Assembly (NCBI GenBank): GCA_937997345.1
Contig: CALKTD010000009.1
Span: 1-64,000 of the forward strand
Direction: 5' to 3'
DNA: 64,000 nt
Source of the DNA: an uncultured Atopobium sp.
Lineage (GTDB): Bacteria; Actinomycetota; Coriobacteriia; Coriobacteriales; Atopobiaceae
In this document: positions 1-8,400 of the stretch, in pieces
Position numbering within the stretch: position 1 is the stretch's first letter
How the letters are laid out: the number at the start of each line of letters is the position of its first letter
Notes under the pieces: generated by a model
Database searches by the model: none
What the model was told of the DNA's origin: nothing
The model's input: only the letters and a program-made list of their open reading frames with translations
Made by a program: the position numbers and the translations under genes

Positions 1-242
1 GCTGGACGGGCACTCCGCGGTTGTCTGGTCCACTTTGCATGGGCGATTGTATCACGTTCATAAGGCCAGGAGTCCCGAAGTCAAACAATCTCCAAGTAAA
101 TGAGACGTTGTGAGGCTGCGAGTTTCTCGCTAGATGTTGAGTGGCGAGAAGTACGCGATTTGGTACGTCGTGTTCATGAAAAGCAACAGCTGCCTCTTTG
201 AATGCTGCTATGATGGACAGGCTTACATACGAAAGGACTAGC
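1..242. other. Left edge: possible gene 3' end and crr leader
   Basis: No gene can be named here. On the plus strand the frame starting at base 2 is open from the window edge to a TGA at 101-103 and could be the last 33 codons of a truncated gene, but it resembles nothing I recognise. Downstream, TTCTCGC at 124-130 and GCGAGAA at 144-150 form a 7-bp inverted pair around a 13-nt loop; the second arm belongs to a copy of the dispersed GGCGAGAA word. TATGAT at 209-214 could be the -10 box for crr, though no convincing -35 is visible. Confidence 0.3.
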
Positions 243-773
243 ATGGGACTCTTTGATCTTTTCAAGAAATCTTCCAAGGAAGCCACGCCAGAGGCTCTTG
301 TTGTTTCTGATTACACTGCTAAAACAATTTATGCACCAGCAAGCGGAAAAGTTGTTGCGCTAGAGAACGTTCCCGATCCTGTTTTTGCAGGTGGTATGCT
401 TGGACAGGGTTTGGGTATTTGGCCCTCTGAGGGTGTTGTGTATGCGCCAGTTTCGGGCACTATTACCGCAACTACTCCAACTGTTCACGCATTTGGAATC
501 ACTGCCGATTCTGGCGAAGAAGTTTTGATTCACGTGGGCGTTGATACCGTTGAGATGAAGGGTGACGGCTTTACCGCCCTTGTTGAGCAGGATCAGCATG
601 TTGAGGTTGGTCAGCCGTTGATGACCTTTGACCTGGATAAGGTTAAGGACGCAGGTCATCCTGAGGTGGTTATTCTTGCTATCACTAATTCTAGCGAGTA
701 CAGCAACGTAGAGATTCTTGCCTCCGCAGACCAGCCAGTTTCTGCTGGCGAGAAGGTCTGTGTGCTCGCATAA
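243..773 (+). CDS. crr: PTS glucose-type EIIA component
   Basis: Cytoplasmic phosphocarrier (176 aa) that takes phosphate from HPr and passes it to the EIIB domain of a glucose/sugar permease; in many bacteria it also reports sugar supply. The start at 243 gives the family-typical N-terminus MGLFDLFKK and is preceded by AAAGGA; an upstream in-frame ATG at 198 would add 15 atypical residues. The supporting histidine lies in TVHAFGI and the phosphorylated histidine in LIHVGVDTV, as in E. coli EIIA-Glc. It stands alone, without EIIBC, so it must serve a permease encoded elsewhere. HPr is encoded at 35.9 kb in this window. A copy of the dispersed word lies near the C-terminus (747-754), read as G-E-K. 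Confidence 0.93.
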   Translation: MGLFDLFKKSSKEATPEALVVSDYTAKTIYAPASGKVVALENVPDPVFAGGMLGQGLGIWPSEGVVYAPVSGTITATTPTVHAFGITADSGEEVLIHVGVDTVEMKGDGFTALVEQDQHVEVGQPLMTFDLDKVKDAGHPEVVILAITNSSEYSNVEILASADQPVSAGEKVCVLA

Positions 774-793
774 CTGCGACTTTACAGTTGTCC

Positions 794-1435
794 ATGTCTG
801 ACACATCTTACAAGACACTCAAGCTGGACTTTGTTGCGGAAGGTCTCTTTGAAGACAGAAAGAGCCGCTTCATAGCCCAGTTTTGTCATGTAGAAACAGA
901 GTCAGAAGCGCAAGAGTTTCTCGCCACGGTAAGAGCGAAGCATTATAACGCTCGCCATAACGTGCCCGCATGGATCTTGGAGGACGGAACAGAGCGTGCC
1001 TCTGACGACGGAGAGCCTTCTAGAACGGCGGGCATGCCGGTGCTGGAGGTATTGCGCGGAGCGGGGCTTAAGAACGTCTGCTGTGTTGTCACGCGCTACT
1101 TTGGCGGAACGCTTTTGGGTCCTGGTGGACTTGTTCGTGCGTATACGGCAGCAACTCAAGAGGCTTTGACTGCTGCAGAGGAAGCATCTGCTGTTCAGGA
1201 AATGCTGCAAGTTGTGAGGGTGGAGTTGTCGGCTCCGTATAACCTGTATGAGCAGATTCAGCGCTTGGTCTCAGATACCGGCGGCAAGGTTATAACGGCA
1301 AAGTTTGGAGCGGACGCTTTTCTCGCCATAGACTTTAGGTGCGGAGAAGAAGCGGCGTTCACAGCCGCGTTGACAGAGGTCAGCGCTGGAAAGATTATAG
1401 CCGAGGTTTCCGCGGCGCGTTTTGATCTGTTCTAG
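794..1435 (+). CDS. YigZ/IMPACT family protein
   Basis: A 213-aa member of the YigZ/IMPACT family: an N-terminal UPF0029 domain with the typical REP-like core (here ASDDGEPSRTAGMPVLEVL and VTRYFGGTLLGPGGLVRAY) followed by a DUF1949 C-terminal domain. The eukaryotic relative IMPACT modulates the Gcn2 kinase; the bacterial role is not firmly established. The ATG at 794 is chosen; a TTG at 788 in the same frame would add two residues, and no strong Shine-Dalgarno sequence decides between them. It begins about 20 bases after crr and is probably co-transcribed. Two copies of the dispersed word (918, 1320) are read as F-L-A. Confidence 0.85.
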   Translation: MSDTSYKTLKLDFVAEGLFEDRKSRFIAQFCHVETESEAQEFLATVRAKHYNARHNVPAWILEDGTERASDDGEPSRTAGMPVLEVLRGAGLKNVCCVVTRYFGGTLLGPGGLVRAYTAATQEALTAAEEASAVQEMLQVVRVELSAPYNLYEQIQRLVSDTGGKVITAKFGADAFLAIDFRCGEEAAFTAALTEVSAGKIIAEVSAARFDLF

Positions 1436-1571
1436 TGGGTTTAATAAACTTACTCGATGCTTATAAGAAATTGTTTTCTAGTTAGATGTCATATTTTTCT
1501 TGACATTTATTCGGGGGGGTATTTTCAATGCATGAGATGAAGAACTAATTAATGTAATTTAAGTAGGAGGT

Positions 1572-2171
1572 ATGATGAAAAATAGCTCTAAAAATACTGG
1601 TAATAAAAATAAAGTATTTGTATATCGATATTATTTAATTGCAGCAATATTATTCATTACTGCAATTAGTTGGACAATGATTCAAAGTAGTGGCTGTTCA
1701 AAAGCTTCTTCTTATCAATCAAAGTCTGATAGTACTAGACATACATCTGTCGTTAATAATACACAGCCAAACAAACAGCAGGAAACAAATACGAATTCAA
1801 AATCAAATAAAGAAAAAAATACTGAACAAAAATCAGATGAAACAACAGACGTTTTCAATCCTCAAGATGTATCGGATCAGACTATCCAATCAATTCAGAC
1901 GTATGATGATTATCTAAAAATGTATTACAAAATTATTGAGAATTATTTTTCTGATTATGAGACAGTGGTAAAAGGTACAGTTTTGTACGATGAGACTACT
2001 TTTCAAAAAATGAAGGAATCAATTGAACAAGTGTACGATAGTCAAGTGAATCAGTACGATGCTATTAGAAATAAAAAAATTATCGGAAAAGATGATCTTG
2101 TTAAATTTTTAATTGAATATAGAGATAGTCTCCAAGAGACAATTGATGCATTGAAAAAATCTCTTCAATAA
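1572..2171 (+). CDS. AT-rich orphan, membrane-anchored secreted protein
   Basis: Not recognised. The 199-aa product starts after a clear GGAGG (1566-1570 region), with a second in-frame ATG one codon on. Residues about 20-40 (YYLIAAILFITAISWTMI) form a signal anchor or signal peptide followed by SSGC, a poor lipobox because position -3 is Ser rather than Leu. Next come a Ser/Thr/Asn/Lys-rich low-complexity stretch (about 45-95) and a hydrophilic, probably helical C-terminal part. Codon use is strongly AT-biased (many AAA, AAT, ATT), unlike the flanking genes, which suggests recent acquisition. It is monocistronic, ending at the strong shared terminator at 2198-2234. It is probably a surface-anchored extracytoplasmic protein. 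Confidence 0.7.
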   Translation: MMKNSSKNTGNKNKVFVYRYYLIAAILFITAISWTMIQSSGCSKASSYQSKSDSTRHTSVVNNTQPNKQQETNTNSKSNKEKNTEQKSDETTDVFNPQDVSDQTIQSIQTYDDYLKMYYKIIENYFSDYETVVKGTVLYDETTFQKMKESIEQVYDSQVNQYDAIRNKKIIGKDDLVKFLIEYRDSLQETIDALKKSLQ

Positions 2172-2197
2172 AAAGATATTTAAGTTTTAGTTTAACA

Positions 2198-2234
2198 ATA
2201 AAGAGGATATAACCAAGGGTTATATCCTCTTTAT
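2198..2234. terminator. Bidirectional terminator, 17-bp stem
   Basis: Arms 2198-2214 and 2218-2234 pair perfectly around an AAG loop, with A-rich/T-rich ends. It lies between convergent genes (the orphan at 1572 on plus, pepC at 2263 on minus) and can serve both. Confidence 0.9.
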
Positions 2235-2262
2235 AATAAAGGTCACACTATGTGGACGTACC

Positions 2263-3732
2263 TTACTTGCGGTTACGGCCACCAAGGGAGTAGCCAAGGT
2301 TCTCCCAGAAATCAATCTGGACATCTTCGCCCTCGTCCCAAACCTTGAGCAAGTCCTCTGGAACGTACTGACGACGAACATCAGCCTCGCCGCCGTAGAG
2401 GCGGAACCAGTCTGCGCTCATGATGAGGTAGCCGTCCTTACCGGAGTCCTTACCCCAGCTGTTCTCAATGCGCCACTGCTTAGCCTTACCGTCCTTATCA
2501 AGCTCAACGCCCTGGAAGGTCATTGCGTGGGTAAGGGAAGTCTCATAGTTCTCAATCATTGAGGCGCGATCCATGTCAAAATCAACGCCAAAGAGGCCGT
2601 TGTAATCCATGGTGTCGGTTGAGAGGACGTAGTTGAAGTCCTCATTGTGGCGAGGGAACTCCTGCATAACGTCGCAGGCCATGCAGACAGGATTACCGTC
2701 CTTCAAAGAAGCAATGGTAGCAGCCTCAAGAACCTCTGGTTCAACGTTTAAGAGGCGAGTCTTAATGCCACCTAAAACGGTATCGATGAAGGTTGGGTGA
2801 TACACCTTGCCGTAAGGATACTTCTTGCTTGGAACAGAAATGAGCTGGACAAAGCCGCGAGGGTCAACGCCACAATAGCGCTCAGCAAACTCAAGAGGAG
2901 TAATGCCAAAGTCGCGAAGAATCTGGGTACCTTCCTCGTCCTTCTCGCCATCCTTTTTGTCCTTGTTGTCAGAAGCCTTACTTGGCTCAACAGGGGAGAG
3001 CTTTGCCTTATCTACCTGTGCGTTTTTGCCAACCTTGCACTCAAAATCAAAGGTCAGAGGTGGCTCGCCAAGGCAGACGGAAAGAATCTGGTGGAAGCCC
3101 TTGAGCTGCTCCTGCTTAAGCGCACGAAGCTCATCAAGAGACTTGCCAGCTGCGTATGCTGCGCGAAGCTCGCCAGCACTCTTTCTGAACAGGCGGTCAA
3201 TGCGCTCGTCCATCTGAGTGGAGTTCTTGGAGCATGCGGTCTCTGGCATGGCGTCCTTAGGAACCAGGCCGTACTTCTCAACTAAGCTCATAGCAAATGA
3301 GTAGTAGCCGCCGTCGCCAATACCCTCGGTCAGAAGCGTGTTGACAACACGAGAATCGGTTGGCTGGTCAGCGGTCTGAATGATGTACTCAAGTGCAGAG
3401 TTTGCCTTCTCAAGCTTGTCGTAGAACATGCCGTATGCCTGGCTAAACTCAAACGTATCAACGTCAAGCTTCTTGATTGCCTCCTGGCGAAGCACGTTGA
3501 AAGAAGAGAACATCCAGCAGCGACCGCTCTGACGCTGGTTGGTGACGTCGCCCGTCTTTGCAACGGCAACACCATAGGTATCAGCGTAGGTACGCATGGT
3601 GGTGATGTCGCGAGCAGCTGCGGAAACGCCCATAGAGGTTACGGAGTTGCGAGCAACGCGGTTAGCACGGTCTGCGCTGAAAGCAGCGGTTTCCTCGTTT
3701 GCCCACTGTGGATTTACGGTCTGATCAGCCAT
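2263..3732 (-). CDS. pepC: C1-family aminopeptidase (PepC/bleomycin hydrolase type), copy 1
   Basis: Cytoplasmic cysteine aminopeptidase (489 aa) of peptidase family C1B, removing N-terminal residues from peptides. The nucleophile lies in QSGRCWMFSSFNV (Gln and Cys of the papain-like site), the catalytic His in LTHAMTFQGV, and the Asn in IENSWGKD. The start ATG at 3732 is preceded by AAGGAG at the right distance. Compared with copy 2, it has a highly charged insert at about residues 240-270 (Lys/Asp/Glu-rich, SDNKDKKDGEKDEEG), probably a surface loop; it contains a copy of the dispersed word (2942). It follows a paralogue on the same strand but is separated from it by a strong terminator, so the two are probably separate transcripts. 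Confidence 0.92.
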   Translation of the reverse strand: MADQTVNPQWANEETAAFSADRANRVARNSVTSMGVSAAARDITTMRTYADTYGVAVAKTGDVTNQRQSGRCWMFSSFNVLRQEAIKKLDVDTFEFSQAYGMFYDKLEKANSALEYIIQTADQPTDSRVVNTLLTEGIGDGGYYSFAMSLVEKYGLVPKDAMPETACSKNSTQMDERIDRLFRKSAGELRAAYAAGKSLDELRALKQEQLKGFHQILSVCLGEPPLTFDFECKVGKNAQVDKAKLSPVEPSKASDNKDKKDGEKDEEGTQILRDFGITPLEFAERYCGVDPRGFVQLISVPSKKYPYGKVYHPTFIDTVLGGIKTRLLNVEPEVLEAATIASLKDGNPVCMACDVMQEFPRHNEDFNYVLSTDTMDYNGLFGVDFDMDRASMIENYETSLTHAMTFQGVELDKDGKAKQWRIENSWGKDSGKDGYLIMSADWFRLYGGEADVRRQYVPEDLLKVWDEGEDVQIDFWENLGYSLGGRNRK

Positions 3733-3767
3733 TGCGGCTCCTTTTGTTTGTAGCGTTTAGAAAAAAC

Positions 3768-3795
3768 CTGGCGAGAAGACCGATCTTCTCGCCAG
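3768..3795 (-). terminator. Terminator built from two inverted repeat words
   Basis: CTGGCGAGAAGA at 3768-3779 and TCTTCTCGCCAG at 3784-3795 form a perfect 12-bp stem with loop CCGA. On the minus strand the stem is followed by a run of six T (3761-3766 as A on plus), making an intrinsic terminator for the upstream copy of pepC (3808-5166). Each arm is one copy of the dispersed TGGCGAGAA word. Confidence 0.92.
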
Positions 3796-3807
3796 ATGGT
3801 TTGTGTC

Positions 3808-5166
3808 TTAGCGAAGTGTTGCAAGAGAGCCCATTGGGTCCCATGGCTCGAGGACGGTTGCTTCCTCGGTCTCAAAGGTCTTGAGCTGCTCAGGAGTGAG
3901 GTACTTCTTGTCAACAACAATCTGGTAGACGTACTCGTCAAACCAAGGGTCTGAGATGGTGTCAAAGCCATCGCGGCCGTGGTCTTTACCCCAACTGTTC
4001 TCAACCTTCCAGAGGGTAGTGTTGCCTTCTGCGTCAAAGTTAACGCCCTCAAGAACCATAGCGTGAGTCATCAGAGACTCGCCGTAGTCAAGGCGCTCTG
4101 CGCGGTCAAGTGCACCCTCAACAGGGAAGCCAAAGAGGCCGTCAACGTCAAGCGCACGGGTGTCCATGATGCCCTCTTCACGAAGGTAGGACTGAGCAAC
4201 ATCGCAACCAAACCAGACTGGCAGGTTGTCCTTAAGCTGAGCCACAGCGAGGCGCTTGAGCTCAGGAATCTCAAGGTTGAGGTAACGAACGCCGCCACCT
4301 TCAACAACGTTGCCCAAGCGGGAAACAGTGTAGGTGTGGTTGAAAGGCTTATCTGCGGTTGGCGCAGAGATGATTGAGATGTAATCATCAAGGTTCATGT
4401 CAACGGTCTCAGCGAAGAACTCCTGAGGGGTAAAAGTGCCAGAAAGAGCGAGGTTATCATCCTTATCGCGCAGGCGTGCCTCAAAAGATACAGGAGGCTG
4501 ACCCAGGCAAGTTACTAGCAGAGTATAGACGTCCTCCATCATCTCTTTCTTCATCTCGCGCAGAGACTCAAGGGACTCACCAGCTGTTGCGGTCTCACGA
4601 AGACGCTTTGCAGCACTACGAAGATAACGTGTGAGATATGCGTCCATCTCGTAGGTGTTGCAAGAGTTAGCGGTCTCTGGCATAGCGCTCTTTGGAACTA
4701 CACCGTACTTCTTTACAAGGCTCTTGAACATGTCCCACTGGCCACCGTCGCCAATTGGATCGGTGAGCAGGAAGGAAACAAGGCGAGCGTTCAGAGGCTC
4801 ATCAAGGGTATCCAGAATGTTCTCAAGGAACCAGTTGGACTTCTCCATCTTGTCCCAGAACAGTGGATATGCCTGAGAAAGCTCAAAAGTGGAGAGGTTG
4901 TATTTCTTGATGATGCGATATCTAAACGTATTGAGTGATGCAAACATCCAGCAACGACCGGAGCGCTTCTGATTAGTGCGGTCACCCTGCTTTACCTCAA
5001 CATCAAAGGTAAGAGGATTAAGGGCAACGCCTTCTGGTACACGAGCTGCTTTTCTAACACCAGCGCTTGTAGCTGCATTTTTAGCTACTGTGTGAGCACG
5101 GTCAGATTCAAAATTCTTCTGAGCTGCTGCGATGTCATCAAAGGAAATGCTTTTCATTAGATCCAT
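3808..5166 (-). CDS. pepC: C1-family aminopeptidase (PepC/bleomycin hydrolase type), copy 2
   Basis: A second PepC-type cysteine aminopeptidase (452 aa), paralogous to the product of the next gene downstream. Active-site segments are KRSGRCWMFASLN (Cys), LMTHAMVLEGV (His) and VENSWGKDHGRD (Asn). It is shorter than copy 1 because it lacks the Lys/Glu-rich insert. The start ATG at 5166 follows AAGGAGA with suitable spacing; an ATG three codons later is possible. Sequence divergence between the copies is considerable, so the duplication is old and substrate preferences may differ. Two such peptidases fit an organism that feeds on peptides (inference). The gene ends at the repeat-word terminator 3768-3795. 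Confidence 0.92.
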   Translation of the reverse strand: MDLMKSISFDDIAAAQKNFESDRAHTVAKNAATSAGVRKAARVPEGVALNPLTFDVEVKQGDRTNQKRSGRCWMFASLNTFRYRIIKKYNLSTFELSQAYPLFWDKMEKSNWFLENILDTLDEPLNARLVSFLLTDPIGDGGQWDMFKSLVKKYGVVPKSAMPETANSCNTYEMDAYLTRYLRSAAKRLRETATAGESLESLREMKKEMMEDVYTLLVTCLGQPPVSFEARLRDKDDNLALSGTFTPQEFFAETVDMNLDDYISIISAPTADKPFNHTYTVSRLGNVVEGGGVRYLNLEIPELKRLAVAQLKDNLPVWFGCDVAQSYLREEGIMDTRALDVDGLFGFPVEGALDRAERLDYGESLMTHAMVLEGVNFDAEGNTTLWKVENSWGKDHGRDGFDTISDPWFDEYVYQIVVDKKYLTPEQLKTFETEEATVLEPWDPMGSLATLR

Positions 5167-5495
5167 GTGATCTCCTTAGCTAGGTTATGTAACACAAAAA
5201 CTATATTCCCAATTAAGGGGTCTCTAGACGAAGAGTTACCAGTTTGAAACTTTTATTTACGTAACAATTTTTAGAGCAATTAATTTTGTGAAACACGGAT
5301 GAATGGCATGCTCAGATAAATTGGCGAGAAAATATTTTCATTCAATCTACCAGCGTTAACAGAAGCAATGGCAGATAGAACATATGTTTGTATTAGTAGT
5401 TATTGTCCGGCGAATCGGCTACACTATACAAAGAAATTAAGAGCCCTTGGTAAAAGAACAAATTTTGAAGCACAAAGAGAAGAGCGTAGAAAAAG
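5167..5495. other. Divergent intergenic region, pepC copy 2 / dnaE
   Basis: An AT-rich gap of 329 bp with no credible gene (a 71-codon plus-strand frame overlapping the dnaE start has no ribosome site or recognisable product). It holds the Shine-Dalgarno sequence of pepC copy 2, one copy of the dispersed word on the plus strand (5323-5330), and a candidate dnaE promoter (listed separately). Confidence 0.6.
5403..5430 (+). promoter_or_regulatory. Candidate dnaE promoter
   Basis: TTGTCC (5403-5408), a 16-bp spacer and TATACA (5425-5430) lie about 65 bases before the dnaE start codon. The match to the sigma-70-type consensus is fair; no start-site data are available. Confidence 0.4.
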
Positions 5496-8400
5496 ATGGC
5501 ATTTGTTCACCTCCATAACCACTCAGATTTTTCCATTCTTGATGGAGCTAGTCGTGTCCCAGACATGGTTAGTAAAGCTGTAGAGTTTGGTATGCCAGCA
5601 CTTGCTCTTACTGATCATGGGTATCTCTTTGGAATTCCAGATTTTGACCTTGCATGCCGTAAGTACAATGAGGCGCTTAAAGACTTTGACCAGTGGTGCC
5701 ATGATGTGGAATGTTTTGAAAAGGGTTGGGATCTAGAAGAGCCTCCTGCAGATGATCCCAATGCTGATGAGCATGATAAGGTTCATGCTCAGTGGGCTTC
5801 TGACGTTCAAATTTGGAATCAAACACATGACATTGAGGCCGTAAAAGCCAATAAACCTTCTCCACTTATTAAGCCAATTTTTGGCTGTGAAGCTTATTTC
5901 ATTCTTGATGATTGTATTGAGAAGGGCACTAAGCAGGTACGTTATCACCTTATCCTGCTTGCTAAAAATGAGACCGGCTATGTCAATCTGATGAAGATGA
6001 TGTCAGAGGCGGGCTCAAAAGATATGTTCTATTACAAGCCACGCACTACGCTTGAGATGCTCAAGCGCTACCATGAGGGCATTATCTGCACTTCAGCTTG
6101 TGTTTCTGGCATCATTCCGCGCATGTTGTTTGAAGGCCGTCCAGAAGAAGCAGAGCGTTGGGCAAAAACTTATCAAGATATCTTTGGAGATGATTTTTAC
6201 CTAGAGATTCAAGATCACGGTTTGTCTGATCCAAGCTGGGGCGGCTATACCGATAGAACCCTTGCTGAGCGCATTGTAAAGATGGGTCATGATCTTGGTA
6301 TTAAGGTTGTTGCTACCAACGACAATCACTATCTCACTAAAGAAGACGCAAGTGTGCAAGATATTGCTTCCTGCATTGGTTCGGGCGCTCGCGTTGATGA
6401 TGAGAACCGCAAGCGCATGACAGGCAGCGAGTTCTACCTTAAGAGTGAGCAAGAAATGCGCCAGATCTTCTCGTGGTGTCCAGAAGCTATCGAGAACACC
6501 ATTGAGGTTGCAAATAAGTGCAACTATGAGCTGGACTGGACCCATATGTACCTGCCAAAGTTCCCAGACTTGGCAGAGGGGGAGACCTCAGAGGAACGCT
6601 TTAGAAAAGAGTGTGAACTTGGTCTTGCAAGACGTTATGGAGATGATTGGCAAAACGTTGTCATCAACGAGATTAACGTTAAAGACCGTTTTGAGTATGA
6701 ATATGACATCATCTGCAAAAAGGGCTTTGCAGATTACTTCCTAATTGTTCAGGAGTATGTTCGCTGGGCAAAAGAGAATGGCATTGGTGTAGGCCCTGGT
6801 CGTGGATCTGCAGCAGGCGCTATTGTTGCGTACGCTATGGATATTACCTCGTTTGATCCTCTTGAAAATGGCCTCATGTTTGAGAGGTTTTTGTCTCCAC
6901 AGCGTTCTGAGATGCCAGATATTGATATGGACTTCGACGATGAGCGTCGTCTTGAGGTTGTTGAGCATGTCCGTCAGATTTATGGATCTGAGCGTGTTTC
7001 TCATGTTATTACGTATTCAACCATCAAGGCTAAACAGGCAATAAATGACGCGTGCCGTGTTTTGGGTTATCCCGTTTATATGGGACAGCGTCTGTCTAAG
7101 ATGATTCCGGGTGATCCTAACGCTCACCTTAAGTTTGTTCTCCATAAGGTTCAAGAAGGACAAAAAGGCGCTGATCAGTATTCCGCTGATTTTGAAGATG
7201 CGTACGAGAATGACCCTGATGCTAGAAGAATCATTGATGCTGCTCTATCTATTGAAGGCTTGCACCGTGGTGAGGGCGTACATGCTTGTGCAGTTTTGAT
7301 TGCTCCTACGCCTGTTAATGACCACGTTCCCACCAAGGTAGATACCAAGGGTGGCGTAGAAATTACGCAGTATGAGGGACACTCTGTCGCAGACATGGGC
7401 CTTCTTAAGATGGACTTCTTGGGACTAAGAACTTTAACGGTTATTTCTCGTGCAATCAAAAACGTGAAGGATAATTACGGTATTGATATCGATGTAGATA
7501 ACATTCCGTTTACTGATCCAGAAATTTATAGACTTCTTAGAGAAGGTCGAACTGCCGGTGTTTTCCAGGTTGAGTCTGCAGGTATGACTGCAACCATTAA
7601 GGGCATGAGGCCAACAGAGTATAAGCACATCGTCGCACTTATCGCCTTGTATCGTCCGGGCCCTCTTAACGCAGGTATGGTTACCAGCTATATTAACCGT
7701 ATGAACGGTAGAGAAGAAGTCAAAGATTACGATCCACGTCTTCACGATATCTTGGAAGAAACCTACGGAACTATGGTCTACCAAGAGCAGGTTATGCAGA
7801 TTTCTATGAAGATGTCTGGTTTTACCGCAGGCGAGTCTGACAAGGTAAGAAAAGCAGTAGCAAAAAAGAAGATCAAACTCATGCAGGAGGTTGTCCAGCA
7901 CTGGGATGATGGTACTGATGAGACCATGGAGGCTCACTGGAAAAACGGCGCAGTTCGTAACGGATTTGATCGCTCGGTTGCAGAAAGCATTTGGGACGAT
8001 GTTCTTGAGTTCGCATCTTATGCATTCAACAAGTCTCACTCTGCTGGCTATGCAATTCTTGTTATGCAGACCGCATGGATTAAAGCGCATTATCCACATG
8101 AGTTTATGGCAGCAGTTCTTACCTCATACATGGGTAAGACAGATAAGATTGTTCACTATGTAAGCGCTTGCCGTCATGAGGGCATCAAGATTCTTCCACC
8201 AGATATCAACGAGTCTGGTAAAGACTTTACGGCTACTAAAGAAGGTATTCGTTTTGGCTTTGCGGGAATCCGCGGCGTAGGAGCCGGTGTTGGTGAAGCT
8301 ATTATGCTTGAGCGCCAAAAGGGCGGTCCATTTGCCAACATTCACGATTTTGTTGATCGTGTTGATGCAAGTCAGGCAAAGCGCAACGTTGTTGAAGCTC

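Noticed and set aside
5167..5495. tRNA or small RNA gene in the dnaE upstream gap
   Set aside because: No cloverleaf arms, no T-loop GTTCGA-type segment and no terminator were found.
7434..8099. Long open frame (221 codons) on the minus strand opposite dnaE
   Set aside because: It lies wholly inside dnaE, has no ribosome site and a composition typical of an antisense shadow.
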